Shown here in pieces: positions 21,750 through 32,794 of a stretch of 64,000 bases of DNA (positions are counted from its first letter, which is position 1; every line of letters begins with the position of its first letter). The notes beneath the pieces were generated by a model. The model did not search any database. It was not told the origin of the DNA and saw nothing but the letters and a program-made list of their open reading frames with translations. The translations under genes and the position numbers were made by a program. The stretch lies in the NCBI GenBank assembly GCA_031761405.1, contig JASEVX010000005.1:2988571-3052570 (forward strand). The letters run 5' to 3'. Origin of the DNA: Serripes groenlandicus. Lineage: Eukaryota; Mollusca; Bivalvia; Cardiida; Cardiidae.

Positions 21750-22309
21750 ATATCATGTCAGGTTAATATAAAAACTACTTTATTCAACAAACAAAAAACA
21801 ATGGCAGGTTTCATTTTATTATGTGTTAATTTCCTCTACGTTTTATCTTTTATAAAGATATGCTATGGAACATGTTACTCTGGTATTATGCTATTAAAAG
21901 ATATTACTAGTGTGTATACACTTGAAGGATCCATTGTCAACTTATGTGCTTCTTTTCAATGATATTATTCTCTTCCTTGACAAAGAAAACGAATGACAAC
22001 TTGGGTGTAGTAGTCCCCTTCTGTTTGTTTCCAAGTGTGCCCAGATTACTAAATATGTCCATGTTTTTCACATGTTCGTTGTAGTTTACTCCTTGTTTTA
22101 TACATAATCGTTCATGTCCATGCGTGTATGCATACTCATTGTAGTTAACATCATGTCCATGTTTTACAGGTGCTCGTTGTAGTTGAATTCAAGTCGTTCT
22201 TGTTGTAGTTTATTATTTCATGTCCATGTTATTATGCATACTCGTTGTAGCTGACTTCATTTCCATCTTTTTATACTTAATTGTTGTAGTTGAATTCAGG
22301 TCAATCTTT

Positions 22310-22498
22310 TTATACATAATCGTTGTAGTTGACCTTTAGCCGTTTGAATCCCTCAGACAGTCTGTACTGTTTCATGGCCGGACGGTCGGCTACACGTTGG
22401 AGGTAGGCTGCTAGAGACGGGTACTTGTCGAGACAACCGGGGGAATGTTGTTGTAATATGTCTAACATGTCAAACAGGTTGTAGTCAACGAACGTTAT
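22310..22498 (-). CDS. GST Pi gene A, last exon
   Basis: 189 nt, acceptor ATCAG, begins ITFVDYNLFDMLDI and contains LDKYPSLAAYLQRVADRP, stop TAA at 22310-22312. Same length as the last exon of gene B. The tail after RLSEGFKRLKV differs from gene B. Confidence 0.85.
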   Translation of the reverse strand: MTFVDYNLFDMLDILQQHSPGCLDKYPSLAAYLQRVADRPAMKQYRLSEGFKRLKVNYNDYV

Positions 22499-24990
22499 CT
22501 GATAGGAAAGAAAAATACATTACAATCTATTGATCAACCATGTTTCACAAGTTATATTTATCACTTGATCTCTATTAATTTTACAAAAACAGACAACATA
22601 TGTTTGGGTTATTTCCCCTTGTGGCAGTGCAGCTCTATACATGTTCTCTCGGGACTCTTTGTATTAGCCTACCAGATTTCAAAATTGTTGTTGACTGGTT
22701 GGTATGACAAATCGCATAGCATAACTGGGGTGAGCGATACAAGTGCCATCATGGCTCTACTTGCTCTTTTTTAAAAACTTATGTAGAGAGTGTTGCATGA
22801 ATTGTTCCTATACTAATGCAATTGTTGTAAAATCTGAGATTTCCCAAGATTGCACTTTTAAATGTAACATTTGTTCTTAAATGTCATATCCAGTCATAAA
22901 TGTCATATCCAGTGATGATCTGATTTCTCTGAACATAATTGAATGTAACCGTTCTCAAATAGGGCCCCCAAATGATAATTCATCTAACATATTACAGAAT
23001 CGGATTCGTAGCTTCTGAGGAAACCTTTGAAGCTCGTTTTCTCCTTTTACTGCATGGCAATAAAAGTTCTGCATGGAATTCAGTTCCTTTTGCTAATTTT
23101 GAAGTTGATACAAGAGGAACAACATTCAATGTGTCCTACGATGCTGAATGATCTACAGGAATAGAGAAAACTTCGTTTGAGCAAAAAACATATTTCCCAC
23201 AACTACACTAATTATCTCCCTTAACTGCCATTTTGATAGGCAAATATGATGAGCATTAATAGAGAACATTTAAAACAAATGTGATAATCAGGAAAACGCC
23301 AATGAATTTGAGTTTGACAACCGTATGTCGTTGATACCTGTGTATGATCTGATTATATCGACGTCTTGATTTAATTATTTTTGTACATGCACTTAGTTAA
23401 ATTAATTATATTTGATATTTCTCTATTGAACATATAGTAAATTTGCCTATCAAAAATGGCCGACAAGGGAGATAAGTATTGTAGTGGGAACTATGGACGC
23501 AGCGGGATTCAAGATTCACAACAGACGATGGACACCAACATAGTGGACTCTGCTTAAAGTTTCGACCCGAATCAGCTTAAGCATGCCGCACAGGCTAACC
23601 CGAACACTTTACGCCCCCCTGTGGAGTTTCTGTTTCATGAAGCATTACTCTATACCCCCTATCCCAATGAGACAGAATTGCGCAGGCTGATCTGAATCGA
23701 TACATTACGCAGAGTCCATTATGTTGGATTTCTCATTTCTTTCAGAATTCATGCTTTTAACACGTACCCATTGCTACTCCTTTTCGAAAGGGCTTGGCCA
23801 TTATTGGTGTTTGGCGGATACTATAATGTAATTGAAGGGGCAGATTTCTCCAGACTAGGCATTAGGGTCAATTTGAATGTACCGTCAACTATAATGTGAG
23901 CCGTACCGCAAGAAAACCAACATCATGGACACTGCGTAATGTATCGACCCAGATCAGCCTGCGCAGTCCACGCAGGCTAATCCGGGCCGTCACATTCCGT
24001 CTCACGGGGATAGAGGTGAAGAGTAATGATTCCTCAAACAGATAATTCACAGGAGGCGAAAAGTGTCTGCCCGGATCAGCCTGCGCGGCATGCTTTAGCT
24101 AAACCGTGTTGATACATTACGCAGAATCCACAATATTGGTTTTCTCGCTGGACGGCTCCTTTATAGGATAATTTGTAGTCAGATTTACCTTCGGTAGAAT
24201 GTAGTCAGATTTCTCACCATTTAGTTGAGTCTGTAAAATAAAATAAAATGAGCCAGTGCATGAAAAAAGGTACAAGTTGGCTTTTGTGAACAGTCTGGTC
24301 TGGAACTACACTTCACATTTCACTTACACAAGAGTGTTAGAGGAATCTCTAAGCTTGTGTAGATTCTGATAAGACAGGTGGACAAGACTATTTGGGCCTA
24401 CACAGTTAAAACAATTTGTAACTTTGCTCATGCACTGTCTCAAATAGTTTCGTTCATTATTTACTATCGACCATCGCATTTTTGTATACCATGAACTAAG
24501 TATTGTAATTAAATTTGAATTTTGGCTTATAAGTCGATCCGGAAATGTCGACATCACAGGTGCAAACAATGCTACTGGTTAAACAATCCTTAGACTTGCT
24601 CTACTACAGGAAACGAAATGTCATTTTCGATCAGTGTAGATCAAGATCATTCATCGGCGGTTTCAATTAATAACTTTTGAAAAACATTGTTCATTTGGAC
24701 CAGTTCATGAACGTCCAGGCAAAGCTTTATTTGCGCTTGTCAAAACTATGTAATAGTTTGTTTTCCTGGAGCACGACTGNNNNNNNNNNNNNNNNNNNNN
24801 NNNNNNNNNNNNNNNNNNNNNNNNNNNNNNNNNNNNNNNNNNNNNNNNNNNNNNNNNNNNNNNNNNNNNNNNNNNNNNNNNNNNNNNNNNNNNNNNNNNN
24901 NNNNNNNNNNNNNNNNNNNNNNNNNNNNNNNNNNNNNNNNNNNNNNNNNNNNNNNNNNNNNNNNNNNNNNNNNNNNNNNCTCTCTTTGTC

Positions 24991-25026
<36 letters not shown>

Positions 25027-25316
25027 CCACCCCCCCCCCCCCCCCCCACCCCCCCCTCCTTCTCTCCCTCTTCCCCCCTACTCTCTCTCCTCTTATCTCT
25101 CTCCTCTTCCTCTCTCTCTCTCCTCCCTCTTCGCTCACTCTATCTCTCTATCTCTTTCTCTCTCTGCCCATCTCTCTCTATATAATATATATATATACTC
25201 TCTCTCTCTCTTTCTCTCACTACATATATATATATATCTCCATCTCTCTCTCTCCCCCTCTCTCTCACTCTTCTCTCTCCCGCTCTCTCTCTCTCTCCTC
25301 TCTCCTCTCCTCTCTA

Positions 25317-25370
<54 letters not shown>

Positions 25371-25521
25371 TCTATCTTCTCTCTCTCTCTATCTCTTTCT
25401 CTGTCTGTATGTCTGTCTCTCTCTTTTCTCTTCTCCATCTCCCCCGTCTCTCTCTCTCTCTCCCCCCTCTCTCTTTCTCTATATCTCTCTTCTCTCTCTC
25501 TCTCTCTCCTCTCTCTCTCTT

Positions 25522-25604
<83 letters not shown>

Positions 25605-28600
25605 CCCCCCTCCACCCCAATGCCTACCTCTAATCTCTGTAGTGTATCTGGCAATGTTTTGTGTCAAACGCGTCTCTGTCAGCCTCCTGTAAATAGAACA
25701 TGATGCATATGGCAAGAGTAGTTTACTATATTTATATATCTCCCCAGTCATGGTGGACTGCCCTTGGCAAGGCACATTTCTTAGCCTAGTACTGGTTTGT
25801 TTATCCAGGGATCATGAATAAGTGAACTGTCGCCGTGATATAACTGAACTCATGTTGAAAACGGCGTTACACCCTAATAAAACAACAAAACACTATATAG
25901 TCAACTGAACTCAGTATGTACATGTATATATACATTGGACACTACTCTGAACTAGCATATTGATGTTATAACATAAATACGGAAAGTTTATATCGTATCG
26001 GAATGCCCAAGAGTTTACCGATCGTCCGGAACCCCTAGTATATGTACAGCATCTGTCGGAATGTCATCTCTAAAACCAAGCTGGTCAATGAGATAATCTA
26101 TTAAATTCATTCCTAAACCTTTGTTATAAGCCTCATGTTTGTAAAATGAAATAGGTCAGTTCCAAATATTGCGACAATTGATTATTGTAAAGCTACGCCC
26201 CTGCATGTCATTTATTAAAACCGATCTTCGTAGACTTACATAATTTTCGGAGTATACTACATCGCTATATTTCTTCCGGATATCTTCAATATTGTCGTTG
26301 ATCATGTCTATTCTAGCACTCTCTTTAACGTCTTCGGGATGTAGACCTAGCGTAGAGAAGGAAAGGTTGTCTTCACATATTAAAATTGAATTACTATTAC
26401 TGCGGTCAATTCAGCAAAACCTAACAGGGGATCGATGCCAGGGCGGGGCTATGATTCTATATATAGAGAGAGGCTATTTATAGTAACACGTTCTCGTGTA
26501 GACTTTTTCAACATTTTCTCAAACGAAAACATAGCCGTCATAATTCAATTCACTTAAATTCAATCGTTTATTTTTTCTTAATCTCAAAATGAGACACATG
26601 AAAATAACTATATCATCTACAAAATATTCAAATACACATGTCACATAGTGTCATATTTAAGTATATGAGGAACGTAAATAATCTTATATGAACCCTTCCA
26701 CGAGAAAACCGATATTATGGACTTTGCGTAATGTATCGACCCAGCGCAGTCCGCGCAGGCTAATCCGGTCCGACAAATTCCGTCTCAGGAGGATAGAGGT
26801 AAAGAGTAATGATTCCTGAAGCAGAAAACCCACAGAAGGCGAAAAGTGTCTGCCCGGATATGCTTAGAGACCACATTGTTGGTTTTCCATTTGGAACGGC
26901 TCAATTTTTTATCAAATAGGAGCAACGCTATCAGGGTATAAATAATATTTAACTTACCATGTTTTCGGCCCAGGTATCGTAGTATGGCGTTAGATTCGGC
27001 CATCTGGAAGTCACCGTCATTTAGAAAAGGACACAGTCCGAATGGCTGATGATAGAAAATAGCATTATATATTTGTATCTTATATGCTATTCAGTGCTGT
27101 ATTGAGAAATACAGATATATTAACTTTCTCTTACTAATAACTGAACTAATCTTCAGTGTGTCAAAGTAAACCCAAATCCTTCAGTTCACGACTTTGATCA
27201 ACTTTGGGAATTTTGTTATGCAATAGTTTAAACTTCATTTGCGAATAATGTAGGCAAAGTATGTGCATTCGTGCAGTCTAACCTAGATCTATAATGTTCG
27301 CTTTAAAGTAATGCTAAATTGTGAAATAGTAAATTCACTTGTGAGATGATGTCGATAACAAAGTATAGTAATACCAGATGAATTCAACAGGAAAATGGTA
27401 ACACCCGAATTTATGGATAACATGAAATGGATACCTGACATGATTTCCTATAAGCATTTTATTATCCTTATTAAACCCTTTCCCACATACACACATTCTG
27501 CAGTAGACGACTTTCAAAAACACCTATACATGTAGTAATTGGAGTACTGCTATATATGTAAGTACAACTATTTAATTAAAACAATGGAGCAAGATGAGAA
27601 ATTGCTCATTATAAGCAATTTCTCCCTTTGCCAAAATGTTTTCAACAGTTGTCTGCTGCAGGGCTAAGTGGAAAAGGGTTTATATACAATATCAGGAGAA
27701 CTTCGAGCACCGGTAGCGACGTGGGCTGTTAATCCAGGGGTTGTGAGGTCGAATCCAAGTTGGGCCAACATTCTCTTCGACGTTTGACAAAAGTCACTGT
27801 GACAAGCGTCATTCGTCTTTCACCAATGGGTTTACAGTCTATGTAGAAAGGCAGCCAGTTGCTTTGAAAGTATGTTGTGTAGATTAATGGTGTGAGAAAG
27901 CTAGGAAACACACGAGTAGGTGAACTGGCCGCCGTAATATGACTGAAAAATTGTTGAAAACGGCGTTTAACCTCAATCAGTGGAGCACACATGTCTTACC
28001 GCTATGGATTTGTATGTACTTTCCCATTTATCCCAAGGGTCAACACTAACATCCTTGTACTTTAAACCCTGATCTTCAAAAAGATACCGAATGGGCTGTC
28101 CCCGACCTGAAATTAGACCCTACAAATAATAACTTCAGAAAACGCTACGGTAACGTTATCAAAACTGTCTGTGTCCTATTCGCTTTGCAATCCATTACAG
28201 TGGAACCTGCGTATAAAGACCACCCATGGGAAGGCAAGAATATGGTCTTTGTTCACAGGTGCTCTTTGTTTGCAGGGTAATTTTACGGAGGCAATGAGTA
28301 ATTGGGAAACGTGAAATATGGTTGCTATGGACAGGTGATTGCTATTAAGCACATATTTGAGTTCATATTTTTATATTACAATACTGATGCAATTCAACAT
28401 TCAGTCTCTGGTCATGGTTTGAACCACGACGGGCGATTAAAGATATTGTTGTTCTACGAATAATGACGACTTTGGTGAGCATGTGTATACGTACAGCCTC
28501 ATCTGTGCCTTCACTGCCCGTTTGCTGGTAGCGTTGGTCTATATAGATTATATATAACTGAGATCCAACAACACCCGTTCGACGAAAATAAATGGTTTTG

Positions 28601-30744
28601 ATTTGGGTTCGGACATGTTCATGAACATAAAGACCGATGGTGTTGCATTTTACACTTCAACGACTGAAGTTTTTATTTGGAAAAAAATAAAATTTCATTT
28701 GATTCATCGCTTCTAAATCTCATCCTTGGTACCCAGGCTATTCATAAAATATATGAATAGCCTGGGTACCAAGAATGCTAAATATATGCTCAAGGAGTGC
28801 TGTGAGATCGTAGAGATTGCCTATCATGGGTAAATTATCTTCTATATTTTAAATAACCATTATCTGACTTTTTTGCGTTTTCTCTGTCATCATAGAATCT
28901 GTACAGACTAGGGAAGGGCATTTAACTCTTTACACAATTCAACATTATAGAGTCTGTACAGACCAGGGAAGGGCATTTAACCCCTTTACATAATTCAACA
29001 TAATAGAGTCTGTACAGACCAGGGCCGGGCATTTAACCCCTTTACACAATTCAACATCATAGAGTCTGTACAGACTAGGGAAGGGCATTTAACCCCTTTA
29101 CACAATTCAACATCATAGAGTCTCTACAGACCAGGGAAGGGCATTTAACCCCTTTACACAATTCAACATCATAGAGTCTCTACAGATCAGGGAAGGGCAT
29201 TTAACCCCTTTACACAATTCAACATCATAGAGTCTCTACAGATTAGGGAAGGGCATTTAACCCCTTTACACAATTCAACATCATAGAGTCTCTACAGATC
29301 AGGGAAGGGCATTTAACCCCTTTACACAATTCAACATCATAGAGTCTCTACAGACTATGGAAGGGCATTTAACCCCTTTACACAATTCAACATCATAGAG
29401 TCTCTACAGACCAGGGAAGGGCATTTAACCCCTTTACACAATTCAACATTATAGAGTCTATACAAACTAGGGAAGGGCATTTAACCCCTTTACACAATTC
29501 ATCATCATATAGTCTCTACATACTAGGGAAGGGCATTTAACCCCTTTACACAATTCAACATCGTAGAGTCTCTACAGACCAGGGAAGGGCATTTAACCCC
29601 TTTACACAATTCAACATCATAGAGTCTCTACATACTAGGGACGGGCATTTAACCCTTTACATCATGCATCATCATAGAGTCTCTACAGACTAGGGAAGGG
29701 TATTTAACCCTTTACACAATTCAACATCATAGAGTCTCTACATACTAGGGAAGGGTATTTAACCCTTTACACCATTCAACATCATAGAGTTTCTACCGAC
29801 TAGGGAGGGCATTTAACCCTTTACAACATTCAACAATTCTGACTCGTAAAACATCTGACCAAAAATATTGAAAATCTCTGTAATTGAAAGTATAGTTTTG
29901 ATTTTTAAACTGAATATTAATGCAAAATGAGAATTTTGCATTAAAAGCAATTTCTTTTTTGCGTCAATGATTTCATAAACAGAAAATCCATAGGAGGCGA
30001 AAAGGGGCCGTTAGCCTGCGCGGCATGCTTAGGCTGATCCGGGTCGATACTTTACGCAGAGTCCACAATGCTGGTTTTCTAGTGGAATGGTTCCTATACT
30101 TAGAGATTCATCAAAACTTAAAGGTGCTGAACTCAATAAAATATATATGATAGTCAATGTTTTAAAACTGTTCAAAAGTTGTCCAGAAATATTAGAATCA
30201 TAATTCTTGGAATAAATTAGAGTAATAATTTCACTTTCCAGTACCTTAAACATCTAAATATTGATCGTTTATGCTTCATTTTTACTGGGTAGACATACCA
30301 AGTAAGCCAAATTTTGTACATTTTCATGACTTTCAATTGACTGTTTTTTCCAAAATTTACTGCCAAAATAGTTTTTGAACTATTTATTACTTACTTTGTT
30401 GTGTCACTATTAGCATTATTTGCAGAAGTTTCAACATTTCAACATTTTGATCTCCATCTGAAGTTCAGCATCTTTAAGAAAATTGTTCAAACAGTGCAGA
30501 TCGAGTCCAGATAAGACAGTGCGAACATTGACTGATCCGGACTTTCGCTGGTCAATATGCAATGAGGTTAAAGTTGGGGTTCCCTAGAGTCCTGCCAGAT
30601 GTATCATTTAAAACAAAGGAATACGGACGGACTAATACAACCAGTCTGTTTTGGTACCTGGTCGTAAATGTAGCATCGAAATTTAAACATTTATAATGTA
30701 TAACTTACCACGGATATCGAAGTAAAATAGTTCGTACTGTGCCA
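22310..30744 (-). CDS. Glutathione S-transferase Pi-class, gene A (two exons not found)
   Basis: Five minus-strand exons with matching GT-AG sites and phases: 30744-30709, 28106-28000, 27045-26958, 26346-26240 and 22498-22310. Cytosolic GSTs conjugate glutathione to electrophiles as dimers. Visible hallmarks: catalytic Tyr8 in LFYFDIRG; Trp in DPWDKWES; the glutathione-site cis-proline and Glu-Ser region (FQMAESNAILRYLGRKHG); and the helix-6 capping box TFVD in ITFVDYNLFDM. By comparison with gene B, exons of 57 and 42 nt (33 aa) should lie between 26239 and 22499. I do not see them; that interval is occupied by duplicated block X and an assembly gap. With them the protein would be 208 aa, the normal GST Pi length. 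The ATG is completed by an upstream exon (A|TG) that I could not place. The family is firm; integrity is doubtful. Confidence 0.8.
22620..22772 (+). repeat. 3' end of repeat family S
   Basis: GGGGTGAGCGATACAAGTGCCATCATGGCTC, the family terminus, with little body. Confidence 0.45.
22773..23211. other. Intronic stretch of GST gene A without recognised feature
   Basis: No exon, RNA or known repeat seen. The two missing GST exons were looked for here on the minus strand without success. Confidence 0.4.
23212..23475. mobile_element. MITE with TTATCTCCCTT ends, intact
   Basis: Left TTATCTCCCTTAACTGCC and right GGCCGACAAGGGAGATAA are inverted repeats, continued by CATTTTGATAGGCAAAT. Block X copy 2 starts 9 bp inside it. 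Confidence 0.7.
23898..24158. mobile_element. MITE family R, full length (inside block X copy 2)
   Basis: Same element as 7653-7913, one or two base changes (GCAGGCTAATC for GCATGCTAATC). Confidence 0.8.
24780..24979. other. Assembly gap (200 N)
   Basis: Exactly 200 N, a placeholder size. It falls where block X copy 1 has a short unique stretch and then (CT)n, so the gap arises at the microsatellite. Confidence 0.99.
24980..25604. repeat. Long imperfect CT-rich microsatellite
   Basis: CT repeats with C runs and TATATA interruptions. The long Ser/Leu/Pro and Arg/Glu frames are not genes. Confidence 0.97.
26176..26203. mobile_element. Right half of a split hAT-like MITE (family H)
   Basis: TTGATTATTGTAAAGCTACG then CCCCTG, followed by CATGT (26204-26208), the same 5 bp that precedes the left half at 10302. 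Confidence 0.75.
26240..26346 (-). CDS. GST Pi gene A, fourth visible exon
   Basis: 107 nt, acceptor GCTAG, donor TAT|GTAAGT. Reads LHPEDVKESARIDMINDNIE and on to KKYSDVVYSENY, the helix-4 region. Same length and phase as 63301-63407. Confidence 0.85.
26691..26902. mobile_element. MITE family R, internally deleted
   Basis: CCTTCCACGAGAAAACCGA at the left, GGTTTTCCATTTGGAACGGCTC at the right; the distal CCTGCGC block is deleted. Confidence 0.7.
26958..27045 (-). CDS. GST Pi gene A, third visible exon
   Basis: 88 nt, acceptor ATCAG, donor CATG|GTAAGT. Reads PFGLCPFLNDGDFQMAESNA and on to ILRYLGRKHG, the end of the thioredoxin-like domain with the glutathione-binding turn. Confidence 0.9.
27471..27681. 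mobile_element. Family P MITE
   Basis: TTAAACCCTTTCCCACATAC to GTGGAAAAGGGTTTA with the central palindrome; intronic in GST gene A. Confidence 0.75.
27704..27973 (+). mobile_element. SINE family A
   Basis: GAGCACCGGTAGCGACGTGG, GTGAGGTCGAATCC (B box), GTTGGGCCAACATTC, AGGCAGCCAGTTGC, tail TTGTTGAAAACGGCGTTTAAC; intronic, antisense to GST gene A. Confidence 0.75.
28000..28106 (-). CDS. GST Pi gene A, second visible exon
   Basis: 107 nt, acceptor TTTCAG, donor GCG|GTAAGA. Reads RGQPIRYLFEDQGLKYKDVS and on to DPWDKWESTYKSIA. Confidence 0.9.
28198..28330. repeat. Possible DNA-transposon end
   Basis: CAGTGGAACCTGCGTATAAAG with CATGGGAAGGC and GGTCTTTGTTCACAGGTG resembles a repeat end common in animal genomes; no partner end found. 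Confidence 0.3.
28725..28773. other. Perfect 49-bp hairpin
   Basis: CTTGGTACCCAGGCTATTCAT and its exact complement separated by a few bases of AAAATAT; intronic in GST gene A. Confidence 0.85.
28885..29825. repeat. 56-bp tandem minisatellite
   Basis: About 17 copies of a unit with CATAGAGTCTCTACAGACTA, GGGAAGGGCATTTAACCCC and TTTACACAATTCAACAT. Late copies have 55 bp (CCC for CCCC). The last copy runs into a family P MITE body. Confidence 0.95.
29818..29975. mobile_element. Family P MITE left half at the end of the 56-bp array
   Basis: TTTAACCCTTTACAACATTC continues into AATCTCTGTAATTGAAAGTA and GCAATTTCTTTTTTGC, the family P interior. Confidence 0.5.
29978..30095. mobile_element. MITE family R, right half
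   Basis: AGAAAATCCATAGGAGGCG to GCTGGTTTTCTAGTGGAATGG. Confidence 0.6.
30709..30744 (-). CDS. GST Pi gene A, first visible coding exon
   Basis: 36 nt, acceptor TTTTCAG, donor CGTG|GTAAGT. Reads (M)AQYELFYFDIRG, with the catalytic tyrosine. Only TG of the start codon lies here, so the A must come from an upstream exon. The exon is tiny but its phases fit the next exon exactly. Confidence 0.75.
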
Positions 30745-30807
30745 CTGAAAATATAATCAAAAACTATTTTTTTTTTTATTACAATTTATTATCAATCAGC
30801 ATTAAAT

Positions 30808-31074
30808 GAGCTGCAAGAGAAACCAACATTGTGGACTCTGCGTAATATATGGACCCGGATCAGCCTATACATGTCACGCAGACTAATCCGATCAGACACT
30901 TTTCGCATCCTGTGGATTTTCTGTATCAGGAATTATTACACTATACCTCTATCCCCCTGATGCGGAATGTGTCGACCAGGATTAGCCTGCGCGGACGGTG
31001 CATGCTGATCTGGGTAGATACATAACGCAGAGTCCATAATGTTGGTTTTCTCGTGGAATGGCTCAATTTTGTTG
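30808..31074. mobile_element. MITE family R
   Basis: GAGCTGCAAGAGAAACCAAC to GTTGGTTTTCTCGTGGAATGGCTC with both CCTGCGC-type blocks. Confidence 0.75.
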
Positions 31075-31139
31075 TATAGCCTCTTTCCTACATAGAGAAG
31101 ATAAGACAAAACAAAGACAGCTTCTAGCCATATAACATA

Positions 31140-31285
31140 ATTCAACACTACAACACATTTGCAGCAGATGACTAGACAGAAGTATGAACATTTTCTATAA
31201 ATGAAAAAACAACTATTTGATACAGTAGAAAACATTGTAGCAAATGGAGTAATTGTTCATTATGAAATATCTGTATGTGAAAATG
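31140..31285. mobile_element. Family P MITE, diverged
   Basis: CACATTTGCAGCAGATGACT, AGAAAACATTGTAGCAAATGG, GTTCATTATG. Confidence 0.45.
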
Positions 31286-31391
31286 GGACGGGTCCTTACA
31301 TGTATTAATACCACAATACAATGCCACGTACCCGTGATAGTTGTGCGAATATGGACCTAATACGGGATCAAATTGTGTTAATCATTCACAG

Positions 31392-31482
31392 GGACTTTGC
31401 TCCTCTAAAAATAGATATGACCTACTCTATGCATATGCATAGAGTAGGGTATGTCATATCTATTTTTAGAGGAGCAAAGTCC
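31392..31482. other. 91-bp near-perfect palindrome
   Basis: GGACTTTGCTCCTCTAAAAA...CTACTCTATGCAT meets its complement with no loop; the right arm has five extra bases. Weaker complementarity continues outside (TCACA/TGTGGA), so it may be a very small MITE. Confidence 0.85.
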
Positions 31483-31529
31483 ATGTGGATCATTTTAATG
31501 AGTCAGCTCGTAAATGTGTGTCATGAAAA

Positions 31530-31640
31530 CTTTTAGGTTTCAAAATATTTCAGAACTCTTGTTTCGTGAAAAATTGATTTGTCCGATTTTGAACATGGAA
31601 GAGTCTATTTTGGAAATTCTGCGCTTAAAGAGTGAAGCAG
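31530..31640. mobile_element. TTAA MITE family Q, right-half fragment
   Basis: TTGAACATGGAAGAGTCTAT, TTTGGAAATTCTGCGC, AAAGAG match the right half of 54306-54518. Confidence 0.45.
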
Positions 31641-31839
31641 TTCCATCCTCAAGGTACTTAGTAACGCATGTAGTTAAATATTGTCCATGCGTTCTGGACG
31701 TGTCCTTTGTGCCCGTGTTAGGGGCGGAAGACCAGCGTCCTCAGTCGGGTCATAAACAATTCTTTAAAAAATGAAAGTAATGGATTCCCTCATAGGGTTG
31801 CGTGGATGAAATTACGACTAATTTATCAACGCCAGGATA

Positions 31840-32107
31840 AATAGAACCGGAAGTACTGGTAAATTAACCAGTAAATGGCGTGATAGAACGGAAGTACTGG
31901 TAAATTAACCAGTAAATGGCGTGATAGAACGGAAGTACTGGTAAATTAACCAGTAAATGGCGTGATAGAACGGAAGTACTGGTAAATTAACCAGTAAATG
32001 GCGTGATAGAACGGAAGTACTGGTAAATTAACCAGTAAATGGCGTGATAGAACGGAAGTACTGGTAAATTAACCAGTAAATGGCGTGATAGAACGGAAGT
32101 ACTGTTG
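31840..32107. repeat. 41-bp tandem minisatellite
   Basis: Six and a half almost identical copies of GATAGAACGGAAGTACTGG + TAAATTAACCAGTAAATGGCGT. Flanked by CCAGGATAAATAGAACC and GTTGAAAACGACGTAAC, which resemble a SINE tail. Confidence 0.95.
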
Positions 32108-32232
32108 AAAACGACGTAACACAACACCATTCAAACAGAATCCACGCAGCCTGATCTAAATGGACACTATTTGTTAGGACGCTATTGGATGCATGTGAGA
32201 CTGAAATACGAACGATGCAGACTAGATTAGAC

Positions 32233-32467
32233 TATGAGGATATCATATCGACCCAGAACAGCCTAAGCATGACGCGCAGGCTAACCCGGACAGACACTTT
32301 TCGCCTAATGTAGATATTCTGTCTCAGGAATCATTACTCTATATCTCTATTCCCCTGAGACGGAATGTGTCGGCCCGGATCAGCTTGCGCTGTCTGCGCA
32401 GGCTGATCTGGGCCGATACATTACGAAGAGTCAATAATGTTGGTTATCTTATCTCGTGGAAAGGCTC
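32233..32467. mobile_element. MITE family R, left end lost
   Basis: ATATCGACCCAGAACAGCC to CTCGTGGAAAGGCTC with inner blocks. Confidence 0.65.
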
Positions 32468-32794
32468 ATTTGTTTTTAATAATAGTATTTTTGTATATAT
32501 GCATGCTCAGGAGTTTGGTAATATTTGACGATTAGCTTTGTAATGCTAAAGTCAATAAACTGTTCTGTATTCTGTATTCCGATGCCACACGTCATGTCTG
32601 ACATACGTTGTCAAGTTTCAGTATTACGCTTAGAGAGCTGTGAAAGTTATTTACTCAGCAATTTATAAATGCTTTATTTTCATACCAACCGACCTACAGA
32701 TTACATTGCACTTCATTCGTTATTCTAATATTGAGATATATAATGACATTTCATATCTTTAGATTTTACACCGACCGATTGTGAAGCAAGTTTT

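Larger units (their letters stand above)
23221..26175. repeat. Duplicated block X, copy 2, with assembly gap
   Basis: Same order and near-identical sequence as 6976-9406, but with a 200-N gap and about 620 bp of CT-rich sequence in place of about 180 bp. Its right end joins directly to half of a hAT-like MITE. Confidence 0.9.

Noticed and set aside
24677..25775. Ser/Leu/Pro and Arg/Glu frames through the gap
   Set aside because: CT microsatellite and runs of N; no protein information.
28885..29825. Regularly spaced repeats resembling a CRISPR array
   Set aside because: Units are contiguous 56-bp copies with no unique spacers, in a eukaryotic genome.
31321..31774. 71- and 86-codon frames
   Set aside because: The first runs through a palindrome and the second through a MITE fragment.
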